A stretch of DNA of 64,000 bases from assembly GCA_014378485.1 (NCBI GenBank), contig JACMNO010000002.1, positions 1 through 64,000 of the forward strand. Reading direction: 5' to 3'. The DNA is from Bacteroidia bacterium (GTDB taxonomy: Bacteria > Bacteroidota > Bacteroidia > B-17B0 > Aurantibacillaceae). Each line of letters begins with the position of its first letter. Position 1 is the stretch's first letter. The translations under genes and the position numbers were made by a program. The notes below the pieces were generated by a model that had not been told where the DNA came from, did not search any database, and worked only from the letters and a program-made list of their open reading frames with translations. Positions 35,412-43,980 of the stretch are shown here, in pieces.

Positions 35412-36086
35412 TTAATTATGTACATTAACCTTTTGGTTTTTCTTCACTTCATTTTCATGTGAGTTGCCGTTTTTAGAAAACTTTTCCGCTGTTTCTTCCG
35501 TTTGTGCTTTGGCAACTTTGGTAGTGTCCGCCCACAATTGTTTGTTCATATTAAACAACTCGTTTAACTGCGTATTAAATTCTTTTTGTAAATCTTTATT
35601 AATCTCCATAGAATTTTCTATGCGCTGGTTGTAAGATTCCATTAAAGTGCTTGTAAGCTTCCGGGAAGCATCAAATTCCTTTTCAAGAGTTTGCTGAAAC
35701 TTCTCATTAAAAGCACTAAAGTCAGTCCCACCATTTTCCATTTTTTTGTTAAAGCCTTTTATTAGGTTTTGATTATATTCATTTAACTGTTCAATGGTTT
35801 TATCAAACGGATTAAAAATATTTGAATTCATACCTGACATATTAAATGATGAAGCCTTTTTCATAGCGTCAGAATTAAACATCTCAGAAAAATTTTTCAT
35901 TGGGTTCCATATATTATTATTTCCTCCCACTGAGCCAAATAAATTACTGTAGAATCCTGTGGTAAGGTTTAATTGTTTTTTATAAAGATCAGCCATCGTT
36001 TTTGCTACATCGGTGTACCATTGATTGACTAATTTTGTGCTTTCAAAATACGTGTCGTTTGCAGATGTTGAATTTGTTGTTTCCAT
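35412..36086 (-). CDS. Phasin-like PHA granule-associated protein
   Basis: A 224-residue soluble helical protein directly upstream of phaC. The first part (TKLVNQWYTDVAKTMADLYKKQ) is amphipathic; the middle is Asn/Met/Phe-rich (35-75). Residues about 85-185 form a long heptad-like coiled coil containing FQQTLEKEFDASRKLTSTLM and QRIENSMEINKDLQKEFNTQL. The tail is hydrophilic. Phasins coat PHA granules and control their size and number; sequence is poorly conserved between families, so the call rests on helical character, size and the phaC neighbour. A PhaE-like role is less likely because the synthase is class I in length. No signal peptide is present. Confidence 0.75.
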   Translation of the reverse strand: METTNSTSANDTYFESTKLVNQWYTDVAKTMADLYKKQLNLTTGFYSNLFGSVGGNNNIWNPMKNFSEMFNSDAMKKASSFNMSGMNSNIFNPFDKTIEQLNEYNQNLIKGFNKKMENGGTDFSAFNEKFQQTLEKEFDASRKLTSTLMESYNQRIENSMEINKDLQKEFNTQLNELFNMNKQLWADTTKVAKAQTEETAEKFSKNGNSHENEVKKNQKVNVHN

Positions 36087-36315
36087 TTTTTGTTTTTTGG
36101 TTAATTATTTTTAATTAGGTTTCTTATTTTCGAGAATGTAAAGTAGAGGAAATTTTAAAAAAGAAGTGTTACATCTTTCCGTCAAAGATCTATAAGATTA
36201 ATGGTAAATGCGGGATAGCAACAATATTGATTGTCGTGGATGTATCATTGGCGAACCAATAATTTTTTAGTAACTAATTGTTCAGGCTAAATTAAGACTT
36301 CAAAATCAATAGAAA

Positions 36316-37047
36316 CTATTTCTTTTTAGAAGGTTCATCATCATCCTTGTACTTATCGTAATCAAGTTTATTACCCCAGAAATTCATTTGCTGCTTGATC
36401 CAGGCTTTGCGATTACTGACATAGGAAGTTGCAGGGTTTGCTTTCAGCCTAATTGGGTTTGGCAGTATGGCTGCGATGGCTGCTGCTTCTTCTTTTGTTA
36501 ATTTTTTGGCCGGTTTATGAAACCAGTGCCGGGATGCGGCTTCAGCTCCATAAATACCGTTACCCATTTCAATACTATTTAAATACACTTCCATGATTCG
36601 TTCTTTGCTCCAGAAAATTTCTATCAGTAAAGTAAACCAGGCTTCCAGCCCTTTTCTAAGGTAACTTCTCCCCTGCCACAAAAAAACATTTTTAGCAGTT
36701 TGCTGCGTGATGGTTGATCCGCCTCTGAAACGTTTGCCTTCTTCATTTTCAATCATGGCTTTTTTAATTGCCCCCAGGTCAAACCCAAAATGCTTTAAGT
36801 AATTTTGATCTTCGCTACAAACTACAGCTAATTGCAACTTTGGCGAAATCTGTTCTAATGGCACCCAGTCGTGTTCCATCACAATCCCTTTACCGTCACC
36901 CAATTGTTCAACATTTCTGATCACCATTAAAGGGGTAATAGGAACAGGCATCCATTTATAAATAATCACCAATACAATTGATAAAACAAAAAAACTTATA
37001 AGTGTTTTCCATACTATACTCCAGATCCTTCCTAAGATTTTTCTCAT
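36316..37047 (-). CDS. mtgA: Monofunctional biosynthetic peptidoglycan transglycosylase
   Basis: A 243-residue GT51 glycosyltransferase that polymerises lipid II glycan strands at the outer face of the inner membrane. A single N-terminal transmembrane helix (about 10-28) anchors it. GT51 motifs are EDQNYLKHFGFD (catalytic Glu), RGGSTITQQTAKN, RKGLEAWFTLLIE and NSIEMGNGIYGAEAASRHWF. No transpeptidase domain follows, so it is the monofunctional type. The tail is short and Lys/Glu/Asp-rich. It is divergent from the thioredoxin-like gene and not linked to other wall genes. Confidence 0.96.
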   Translation of the reverse strand: MRKILGRIWSIVWKTLISFFVLSIVLVIIYKWMPVPITPLMVIRNVEQLGDGKGIVMEHDWVPLEQISPKLQLAVVCSEDQNYLKHFGFDLGAIKKAMIENEEGKRFRGGSTITQQTAKNVFLWQGRSYLRKGLEAWFTLLIEIFWSKERIMEVYLNSIEMGNGIYGAEAASRHWFHKPAKKLTKEEAAAIAAILPNPIRLKANPATSYVSNRKAWIKQQMNFWGNKLDYDKYKDDDEPSKKK

Positions 37048-37077
37048 AAAAGAGTAAAACTATTGTATTATTTAACC

Positions 37078-37085
37078 TAAGTTTG
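37078..37085 (+). promoter_or_regulatory. Bacteroidota -7 box for the thioredoxin-like gene
   Basis: TAAGTTTG matches TAnnTTTG and ends 40 bases before the ATG at 37126. Confidence 0.45.
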
Positions 37086-37125
37086 CAGATATATAAAATC
37101 TTAACAACAACATATTTTTAATAAC

Positions 37126-37620
37126 ATGAGTAAAAAAACAACTTATATCATTCTTATTTTAGCGCTTTTAGGAGTTGTTGGTCTTTACTTTTTCAATAAA
37201 TACAATGTAGCACCGGCGCTAAATGTTGCACAACTGGATGTAATAGATGAGCATTCGGTAAAATTTGATATTGCGTCCTTAAAAGGTAAAAAGGTGATTG
37301 TTAGTTTTTATGCGTCCTGGTGTCCGGCCTGCAGGGATGAATTACAGGTACTGAACAAAATCAAAGATCAGAAACTGTCTGGTATTGAAATACTTGCTAT
37401 TACTGATGAGGGCATTGAAAAATTACTTGATTTCAAACAAAAAAAACAATACCCTTTTACCTTTTTAACACTCAAAGCTCCCTTTGGATCCATTGGGATC
37501 AATTCCATTCCGGTAACTTATTTATTAAATACAAAAGGAGAGATCGTTTATAATAACCTGGGCTATATTGAATGGGATGACGAATCCACTTTAGAACACT
37601 TAAAAGGCTTAATGGATTAA
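37126..37620 (+). CDS. Membrane-anchored thioredoxin-like protein (TlpA/ResA type)
   Basis: A 164-residue thioredoxin-fold protein with an N-terminal membrane anchor (TYIILILALLGVVGLYFF) and the redox motif WCPAC (Cys66 and Cys69) within VIVSFYASWCPACRDELQVL. The cis-proline region is SIPVTYLLNTKGEIVYNNLG. This is the TlpA/ResA layout, a periplasm-facing thiol reductase that serves cytochrome c maturation or other extracytoplasmic cysteines. The partner is not indicated by neighbours: it lies between divergent mtgA and the phosphohexomutase gene 60 bases downstream on the same strand. Confidence 0.93.
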   Translation: MSKKTTYIILILALLGVVGLYFFNKYNVAPALNVAQLDVIDEHSVKFDIASLKGKKVIVSFYASWCPACRDELQVLNKIKDQKLSGIEILAITDEGIEKLLDFKQKKQYPFTFLTLKAPFGSIGINSIPVTYLLNTKGEIVYNNLGYIEWDDESTLEHLKGLMD

Positions 37621-37680
37621 GAAAGCCTTGCGCGGGCACAATTAATTAGATATATTTAAACCCTATTTATATTCTTATTT

Positions 37681-39087
37681 ATGACAAAAATAAAATTTGG
37701 AACCGACGGATGGAGAGCAATCATTGCTCAGGAATTTACTGAAGAAAATGTAGCTCGTGTTACCGAGGCAACAGCCATCTGGTTAAAAAAGAATTTTGAG
37801 AACCCGAGTGTTGTACTTGGTCATGATTGCCGCTTTGCAGGCGAATTGTTTGCTCATACGGCAGCAAAAGTTTTGGTAGCAAATAACATCAAGGTGTTTT
37901 TGGCCAAAGACTTTGTGAGCACACCCATGATCTCCTTAGGGACTGTAAGGCATAAAGCCAGTATTGGTATTATCATTACAGCTTCTCATAATCCTCCTTC
38001 TTATAATGGATTCAAATTAAAAGGTTATTACGGTGGTCCATTAGGTCCTGAAAAAGTTCAGGAAATTGAAGATATCATTCCTGAAAAAAGTTCTGTGAAC
38101 CTTGCATCAGTTGATCTGAAACTAGCAGAAGAAAAAGGCTTGGTTGAAATTACAGCATTGGAAGATATGTATGTAAAACATGTGGAAGATAACTTTGACA
38201 TTTCTGCAATTAAAAACTCGGGACTTAAATTTGCATATGACAGCATGTATGGCGCAGGACAACGAGTGATGTTCCGTTTATTTCCGGAAATCGTGCATTT
38301 ACATAACGATTATAACCCAAGTTTTAAAGGTCAGGCACCGGAACCCATTCATAAAAATTTAACGGAGTTCTCTAATTTGATTAAATCCAGTGGCAATATA
38401 GATTGTGGTTTGGTTACCGATGGCGATGCAGACCGAATTGGGCTTTACGATCATAAAGGTGATTTTGTTGATTCCCATCACATCATTTTATTACTGATCC
38501 ATTACCTAAAAAAGTACAAAGGCATGGATGGTAAAGTATGTACTGCTTTTAGCTCCACAGTTAAAATCAAAAACATGTGCGATCATTACAACCTGCCATT
38601 GGATGTTGTAAAGATTGGTTTCAAATATATTTGTAACATCATGATTACGGAAGATGTTTTGGTTGGTGGTGAAGAAAGCGGAGGAATTGCTATTAAAGGG
38701 CACATTCCTGAACGTGATGGTATTTGGATGGGACTTGTTATTTGGGAATTTATGGCAAAAACCGGAAAAAGTTTAACCGAACTAATTGAAGAAGTTTATG
38801 CTATTACAGGAACATTTGCGTTTGAACGTAACGATTTAACTATTACCGAAGAACTAAAAAATAAAATTGTAGCTAACTGTAAAAATAATGTTTACAAAGA
38901 ATTTGGAAAATATAAAATAGAACGTGTAGACGATTTGGATGGTTATAAATTTTTCATTGATGAAAACACCTGGACAATGATTCGAGCTTCCGGTACAGAG
39001 CCTGTTTTAAGAACTTATGCCGAAGGAGCAACAAAAGAACATGCTGTTGATATTTTAAATGATGTAAAAAAAGTATTATTAGGTTAG
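37681..39087 (+). CDS. Phosphoglucomutase/phosphomannomutase family enzyme
   Basis: A 468-residue alpha-D-phosphohexomutase. The four domains are marked by the phosphoserine loop TASHNPPSYNG (Ser102), the Mg2+ loop DGDADR (247-252), the sugar-binding loop GEESGG (near 330) and the phosphate-binding loop RASGTEPVLRTYAEG near the C-terminus. It interconverts hexose 1- and 6-phosphates; GEESGG is the glucose/mannose type rather than the GlmM type. It should supply glucose-1-P or mannose-1-P for glycans. The next gene begins 6 bases after its stop codon, so the two are co-transcribed. Confidence 0.95.
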   Translation: MTKIKFGTDGWRAIIAQEFTEENVARVTEATAIWLKKNFENPSVVLGHDCRFAGELFAHTAAKVLVANNIKVFLAKDFVSTPMISLGTVRHKASIGIIITASHNPPSYNGFKLKGYYGGPLGPEKVQEIEDIIPEKSSVNLASVDLKLAEEKGLVEITALEDMYVKHVEDNFDISAIKNSGLKFAYDSMYGAGQRVMFRLFPEIVHLHNDYNPSFKGQAPEPIHKNLTEFSNLIKSSGNIDCGLVTDGDADRIGLYDHKGDFVDSHHIILLLIHYLKKYKGMDGKVCTAFSSTVKIKNMCDHYNLPLDVVKIGFKYICNIMITEDVLVGGEESGGIAIKGHIPERDGIWMGLVIWEFMAKTGKSLTELIEEVYAITGTFAFERNDLTITEELKNKIVANCKNNVYKEFGKYKIERVDDLDGYKFFIDENTWTMIRASGTEPVLRTYAEGATKEHAVDILNDVKKVLLG

Positions 39088-39093
39088 CTTCAA

Positions 39094-39798
39094 ATGAATA
39101 AATTATTATTATTATTATTTACTTTATGTTTCGGAAATGGTTTGCTATCGCAAACCATTTCTATTGAAACTAAAATTGGTAAGAGTGCTACAAACTATAC
39201 ATTCTTTAAAAAAAATAAGTGTAAAGTTTCATTTGAAACTACGCGTCCTAATAAAAAAGATGAAAATATTTTAGTATGTATTCCTGCTGCATTCACAAAT
39301 TTGGATAACTTAAAACTTGATGGGATATATAGTGTTAATGGAGTTATTGGAAATAAAAAAGCTATAAACAAAACTTTGGGTGGCGTTTTTTACATCGAAA
39401 ACAATTCAATTAAAATTTTTCAATCTGCAAAAGGAAAATTATTTAATGATAGTTTATTAACTCTTACACAAAGCAAAAAAGCTTCTTTTTTTCAACAAAT
39501 TCAATGCATTGAAAACGGTAAAGCCTCTAAATTTATTGATAAAAAAATATTTCAACGCAGAGGAATTGCAATTTTAGCCGATAATTCTGTTTGTATAATT
39601 GAAAGTACTGAACCGATAACTCTTCAAGTTTTTTCTACTGATTTGGTATTATTAGGAGTAAAACAACTCATTTACACTGATATGGGTGCTTGGGATGAAG
39701 GATGGTATAAAAACCCTCTAAATAATAACCTGGTTATAATTGGCAAAAACTTATCTCAAACAAATAAACAAAGTAATTGGATTGTTTTTAGGAAATAA
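39094..39798 (+). CDS. Exported protein with phosphodiester-glycosidase-like C-terminal region
   Basis: A 234-residue protein with signal peptide MNKLLLLLFTLCFGNGLLSQ. The first leucines are encoded by five consecutive TTA codons, an in-frame trinucleotide repeat at about 39102-39117. The segments VNGVIGNKKAINKTLGGVFYI, RRGIAILADNSVCIIES and LIYTDMGAWDEGWYKN resemble the order in NAGPA/phosphodiester glycosidase (DUF2233-type) proteins, in which a D-x-G-xx-SxG-like loop is conserved. This is a pattern judgement, not a firm assignment. It lies 6 bases after the phosphohexomutase gene, consistent with a periplasmic sugar-phosphodiester role. Confidence 0.8.
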   Translation: MNKLLLLLFTLCFGNGLLSQTISIETKIGKSATNYTFFKKNKCKVSFETTRPNKKDENILVCIPAAFTNLDNLKLDGIYSVNGVIGNKKAINKTLGGVFYIENNSIKIFQSAKGKLFNDSLLTLTQSKKASFFQQIQCIENGKASKFIDKKIFQRRGIAILADNSVCIIESTEPITLQVFSTDLVLLGVKQLIYTDMGAWDEGWYKNPLNNNLVIIGKNLSQTNKQSNWIVFRK

Positions 39799-39876
39799 TT
39801 TGTAGTAAGTTTTAAAAAATAAAAAATCGAAGCATTTTTACCCTTAAGTGTAAAACAAAATTTTAATAAATTACCC

Positions 39877-39884
39877 TATCTTTG
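39877..39884 (+). promoter_or_regulatory. Bacteroidota -7 box for apt
   Basis: TATCTTTG matches TAnnTTTG and ends 34 bases before the apt start codon. The apt-acyl-CoA dehydrogenase operon should be read from here. Confidence 0.6.
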
Positions 39885-39918
39885 AGCAAAAAATCATTAA
39901 GTTTGTCAAGTACTATAT

Positions 39919-40446
39919 ATGTCACTAGAAACCAATATAAAAGCAGTGATCAGGAATATTCCTGACTTTCCAAAGCCCGGAATTATGTTCAAGGACATTA
40001 CCCCTATTTTAGAAAATCAAAATCTGTGTAATGAAATTGTGGATGGATTTATTGATCAGTTGTCACAGAAACCGGATGCCATTGTTGGAATTGAAAGCAG
40101 GGGGTTTTTATTCGGATTTTTATTAGCAAATAAATTAAATATTCCTTTTGTTTTAATCAGAAAAGCCGGTAAATTGCCTTATAAAACCATTAAATGCGAA
40201 TACGCTTTGGAATACGGTACGGCCATCGTAGAAATGCATATTGATAGTCTGAAGAAAGGCTGGAATGTGCTGGTTCACGATGATCTATTAGCAACAGGTG
40301 GAACAGCAGAAGCAGCTGCAAGGTTGGTAAAGCAGCAAGGTGCAAACGTCAGTGGCTTTTGCTTTGTAGTAGGATTGGAATTTTTAAATGGAAAACAAAA
40401 ACTAAATATACACTCAAACAATATAACATGTCTAGCACAGTATTAG
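39919..40446 (+). CDS. apt: Adenine phosphoribosyltransferase
   Basis: Apt salvages adenine by joining it to PRPP to give AMP. The 175-residue length is normal. The N-terminal IRNIPDFPKPGIMFKDITPIL (11-31) is the classic Apt opening, and the PRPP loop VLVHDDLLATGGTAEAA is near residues 116-132. The final residues (NSNNITCLAQY) are read through the start of the next gene: the acyl-CoA dehydrogenase start codon lies 19 bases inside this gene in another frame. This makes translational coupling likely. The pairing with an acyl-CoA dehydrogenase has no obvious metabolic logic. Confidence 0.95.
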   Translation: MSLETNIKAVIRNIPDFPKPGIMFKDITPILENQNLCNEIVDGFIDQLSQKPDAIVGIESRGFLFGFLLANKLNIPFVLIRKAGKLPYKTIKCEYALEYGTAIVEMHIDSLKKGWNVLVHDDLLATGGTAEAAARLVKQQGANVSGFCFVVGLEFLNGKQKLNIHSNNITCLAQY

Positions 40447-41603
40447 AAAACACTGTTGGAATGAATTTCCAATTAAATGAAAACCAAATCGCCATAGCTG
40501 ATATGATCCGTAAATTTGGCAAAGAAAATATCTATCCTAAAATGATGGAATGGGACGAGGCACAAACCTTCCCAGTAGAAGTTTTTAAAAAATTAGGCGA
40601 ATTAGGTTTAATGGGTGTATTGATTCCGGAACAATACGGCGGGTCAGGATTATCCTACACTGAATACGTAACCGCTATTATTGAACTTTCTAAGATCTGC
40701 GGATCTATTGGTTTATCCATGGCAGCTCATAACTCTTTATGCAGTGGTCATATCCTTGCCTTTGGTAATGAATCTCAAAAAGCAAAATACTTACCAAAAT
40801 TAGCAACAGCTGAATGGATTGGCGCCTGGGGTTTAACAGAAACAGGAACAGGTTCTGATGCCGGTGGAATGGCAACTACCGCTGTAAAAGACGGCGACTA
40901 TTATGTATTAAATGGTTCCAAAAATTTCATTACACATGCTATTACCGGTAATGTAGCCGTTGTTATTGCTCGCACGGGAAACAAAGGCGATAGCAAAGGT
41001 ATGAGTGCGTTCATCATTGAAAAAGGAACACCGGGTTTTAAATCCGGTAAAAAAGAAAATAAATTAGGAATGCGTGCCAGCGAAACTGCTGAGTTAATTT
41101 TTGAGAATTGCAGAGTTCACAGAGATCAAATGATGGGTGAAGAAGGGCAAGGATTTGTTCAGGCAATGAAAGTATTGGATGGTGGCCGTATTTCTATTGC
41201 AGCATTAAGTTGTGGCATTGCTCGTGGCGCTTACGAATGCTCTTTAAAATACGCCAAAGAGCGTGAGCAATTTGGGAAACCAATTGCACATTTTCAAGCA
41301 ATCAGCTTTAAGTTAGCCGATATGGCTACTGAACTGGAAGCAGCAGAATTGTTAACATTCAAAGCAGCTGATCTTAAAAACCGCCATCAAAAAATGACCA
41401 AGGAAGGTGCTTTTGCTAAATATTATGCATCTGAAGTGTGTGTAAGAAACGCAAATGAAGCGGTTCAGATCTTTGGCGGTTACGGATTTACAAAAGATTT
41501 CCCGGCAGAAAAATATTATCGCGACAGTAAATTATGTACCATTGGTGAAGGAACCAGCGAGATCCAGAAATTGGTGATTAGCAGGGAATTACTAAAAGAT
41601 TAA
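40428..41603 (+). CDS. Short/medium-chain acyl-CoA dehydrogenase
   Basis: From the ATG at 40428 the protein has 391 residues, normal for the family; the ATG at 40461 is an alternative and the one at 40359 is rejected because it lies deep in apt. It oxidises acyl-CoA at the alpha-beta bond using FAD. Motifs include the helical N-domain, GAWGLTETGTGSDAGGM for FAD binding, the second signature QIFGGYGFTKDFPAEKYYRD, and the catalytic Glu in TIGEGTSEIQ. It resembles butyryl-CoA/short-chain dehydrogenases. It is read with apt and ends at a clear terminator. The electron acceptor would be an ETF that is not encoded here. Confidence 0.95.
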   Translation: MSSTVLENTVGMNFQLNENQIAIADMIRKFGKENIYPKMMEWDEAQTFPVEVFKKLGELGLMGVLIPEQYGGSGLSYTEYVTAIIELSKICGSIGLSMAAHNSLCSGHILAFGNESQKAKYLPKLATAEWIGAWGLTETGTGSDAGGMATTAVKDGDYYVLNGSKNFITHAITGNVAVVIARTGNKGDSKGMSAFIIEKGTPGFKSGKKENKLGMRASETAELIFENCRVHRDQMMGEEGQGFVQAMKVLDGGRISIAALSCGIARGAYECSLKYAKEREQFGKPIAHFQAISFKLADMATELEAAELLTFKAADLKNRHQKMTKEGAFAKYYASEVCVRNANEAVQIFGGYGFTKDFPAEKYYRDSKLCTIGEGTSEIQKLVISRELLKD

Positions 41604-41621
41604 ATAATTTCATTAATAGAT

Positions 41622-41655
41622 AAAAATAGGCTGTTCCAAAAAATAGCCTATTTTT
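41622..41655 (+). terminator. Terminator after the acyl-CoA dehydrogenase gene
   Basis: AAAAATAGGCT (41622-41632) and AGCCTATTTTT (41645-41655) form a perfect 11-base stem with a 12-base loop, followed by ATTTTT, 19 bases after the stop codon. Confidence 0.85.
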
Positions 41656-41741
41656 ATTTTTAGAGTATGTAAAAGGAATTTATTTTGTTGCAATTCTCAG
41701 CAATAAAAACAGCGCAGACAAAAAGCAATTGTTGATTAAGC

Positions 41742-42302
41742 TTACCCCTTAATTACTCTATCCTTAATCTTTACCGCCGGGTTACCTTGGTAAATACTCC
41801 ATGGTTCAAGGCGTGCGGTGGCAACACTGTTTACTGTTAATACCGCATGGCTGCCAACTTTAACACCTGGACATACAATGGCGTGGGCACCAATCCAGGC
41901 ACCTTCTTCAATGGTAATGTTCCCAACTACTAAATCAAAAGTTACTTTTTTATAATGATGATTTCCGCATAGCAGCATTGCGCCTTGTGAGATGCAGGAA
42001 TTATCATGCATCACTACCAGCCCTAAATTATCTATCCAAACCCGTTCACCAATCCACACATGATTACCGATACTCAGACGCCATGGGTATTTTATATTGA
42101 CATAAGGTTTGATAACCACACCTTTACCGACCTTTGCACCAAACAGACGCAATAAAAAACGTTTGAAGGACATAATGGGAAAAGCGGAATTAAAAAAGGC
42201 AGCGTTTAATAAATACCATGCAATTCGCTTAATGCTGCTTCCTCCTTTTTTGTACCAGTCGTTATTAAACCTGGACAGATCTGTTTTCAGTTGTCTTTCC
42301 AT
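41742..42302 (-). CDS. Hexapeptide-repeat acetyltransferase, WcaF-like
   Basis: A left-handed beta-helix acyltransferase of 186 residues from the Met at 42302. The opening (LSRFNNDWYKKGGSSIKRIAWYLL) and middle (PWRLSIGNHVWIGERVWIDN) match the WcaF-like group that O-acetylates sugars of exopolysaccharide precursors with acetyl-CoA. The catalytic His is probably in LLCGNHHYKK. Hexapeptide repeats run from about 65 to 170. I prefer the start at 42302 because the upstream gene's stop and this ATG overlap as TAATG; a start at 42326 is also open. No polysaccharide cluster surrounds it. Confidence 0.88.
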   Translation of the reverse strand: MERQLKTDLSRFNNDWYKKGGSSIKRIAWYLLNAAFFNSAFPIMSFKRFLLRLFGAKVGKGVVIKPYVNIKYPWRLSIGNHVWIGERVWIDNLGLVVMHDNSCISQGAMLLCGNHHYKKVTFDLVVGNITIEEGAWIGAHAIVCPGVKVGSHAVLTVNSVATARLEPWSIYQGNPAVKIKDRVIKG

Positions 42303-42703
42303 TACCTGATCGTATCGCAATGACAATTTTCCGGATTGCTTAATAATTTAATATCGTTCACAAATGTAACAGTGTCTTTATCTTCTGCTACAAATTCGTA
42401 ACGGGCATCTTTAGGTTCTTTTTCCTGCAGATAATAGGAACCGTAAGGTTTTTTATGCACATCGCTCAAATCGTAGTTAACCTGAAAATTTCTCATGTTT
42501 ACTTTAAACCCTTTATCGATCATTACCAGGCATTTCAATTTACAAGCAGCTTTATTCCCTAACTGAAGGTATTGATGTTGTAATTCAAGCATCTTTAATT
42601 CATTAGGGCTTGTGCAGCCTGTTTTGTTGACGATGAAAAATAAAATTATAGCACCCGGAATAAATCCAATTAAAAAAAAACGAAAGCGTTGCCAAAAAGA
42701 CAT
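42302..42703 (-). CDS. Small membrane-anchored protein, possibly DUF4258-like
   Basis: A 133-residue protein with one N-terminal transmembrane helix (FFLIGFIPGAIILFFIVN) and a Cys-containing outer domain. Cysteines at about 30, 54, 58, 127 and 129 (TGC, CKLKC, CHC) could form disulfides or bind metal. The beta-rich end (ARYEFVAEDKDTVTFVNDIKLL) reminds me of DUF4258 proteins in Flavobacteriia, but I cannot confirm it. Its stop codon overlaps the start of the acetyltransferase gene (TAATG), indicating coupled translation. Function unknown. Confidence 0.75.
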   Translation of the reverse strand: MSFWQRFRFFLIGFIPGAIILFFIVNKTGCTSPNELKMLELQHQYLQLGNKAACKLKCLVMIDKGFKVNMRNFQVNYDLSDVHKKPYGSYYLQEKEPKDARYEFVAEDKDTVTFVNDIKLLSNPENCHCDTIR

Positions 42704-42742
42704 ATATATTTGTTGAGTTAGAAAATTATTGAGGTATAGATT

Positions 42743-43960
42743 TTACATCGCAGCCATTAGTAAATTAATATCCTTGTGAGGCAGGTTAAATGTTTCTCCC
42801 AAAAACTGATTGGTTAAAATACCGTTATAAATATAAACCCCGTTTCTTACGCCGGAATCTTTTCTCACTAAACTATCAAAGCCACCTTCATCGCCCATGC
42901 TAATCAAAATTTGTTGAAAGATGTTACTGAATGCATAAGAAGCAGTGCGCGCTACACGGGAAGGAATATTAGGTACGCAATAATGAATAACACCATGCTT
43001 ACGAAAAACAGGCTTGGTATGGTTGGTTACCTCTGATGTTTCAAATACGCCTCCCTGATCGATGCTCACATCAATAATAACAGAACCTGTTTTCATTTCA
43101 GCAACCATCTCTTCAGAAACTATACAAGGTGTTCTTCCTTTTGAAGCACGCAAAGCACCGATAGCGACATCAGCAGTCTTTAAATGTTTTTCCAAAACTT
43201 TTGGAACAATCACCGACGTGAAAATTCTTGTTCCTAACTGGCTTTGTAAACGGCGCAAACGTGATGTTGAATTATCAAATACTTTTACGCTCGCTCCCAA
43301 TCCCATTGCAGCCCTTGCAGCAAACTCACCAACCGTTCCTGCACCAATGATCACTACTTCTGTTGGAGATATTCCACTGATTCCACCAAGGATAGATCCA
43401 ACGCCGTTATTGGCATTGCTTAGTAATTCGGCAGCTACCAAAATGGAAGTACCGCCTGCAATTTCGCCCATGGCACGTATAACAGGAAAAATTCCTGCAT
43501 CATCCATGATCATATCAAAAGCCACACAGTTTAATTTTTTTGCCACTAATTTTTTTAAAAAATCTTCCGGTTGAACCGTAAGTTGCAGGGCAGAAAACAA
43601 AGTTTGTTTTGTTTTCATACTTTCAATTTCTTCTAAAGTGGGTGGAGCAATCTTTAAAATAATATCCGCTTTATAAACTTCTTCAGCTGAATAAGCAATC
43701 TGCGCTCCAGCTTCACTGTAATCATTATCTTCAAAATGAGCATTGGTACCGGCACCTGCTTCTACAACAATTCTGTGTCCGTTATTTACTAATAATGCTA
43801 CCGCATCTGGCACCAAAGGAACTCTATTTTCCTGGAATGCCAACTCTTTTGGAATTCCAATATATAATTTACCTTTTTTACGGGCTACTTCAAGCATTTC
43901 CTCCTGAGGTGCATAACCACCTTTTGTTAAAGAGAATAAAACATCTTTAGTCATTACCAT
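42743..43960 (-). CDS. ald: Alanine dehydrogenase
   Basis: A 405-residue NAD-dependent L-alanine dehydrogenase (alanine to pyruvate and ammonia) of the AlaDH/PNT family. The catalytic region is GIPKELAFQENRVPLVPDAV (Lys and Arg for pyruvate), then VAFDMIMDD. The Rossmann motif is VVIIGAGTVGEFAARAAMGLGASVKVFD, and VIIDVSIDQGGVFETS and HYCVPNIPSRVARTAS follow. A 35-residue N-terminal extension is usual in Bacteroidota homologues and absent from the Bacillus enzyme. It is 20 bases after the start of the outer-membrane protein gene on the same strand, so fabD, the OMP and ald may form one operon. Confidence 0.93.
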   Translation of the reverse strand: MVMTKDVLFSLTKGGYAPQEEMLEVARKKGKLYIGIPKELAFQENRVPLVPDAVALLVNNGHRIVVEAGAGTNAHFEDNDYSEAGAQIAYSAEEVYKADIILKIAPPTLEEIESMKTKQTLFSALQLTVQPEDFLKKLVAKKLNCVAFDMIMDDAGIFPVIRAMGEIAGGTSILVAAELLSNANNGVGSILGGISGISPTEVVIIGAGTVGEFAARAAMGLGASVKVFDNSTSRLRRLQSQLGTRIFTSVIVPKVLEKHLKTADVAIGALRASKGRTPCIVSEEMVAEMKTGSVIIDVSIDQGGVFETSEVTNHTKPVFRKHGVIHYCVPNIPSRVARTASYAFSNIFQQILISMGDEGGFDSLVRKDSGVRNGVYIYNGILTNQFLGETFNLPHKDINLLMAAM

Positions 43961-43980
43961 AATTGAACTGATTTTATTTA

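Noticed and set aside
40359..40427. An earlier in-frame start for acyl-CoA dehydrogenase
   Set aside because: It would add 23 basic residues read through the end of apt in another frame and does not match the family N-terminus.
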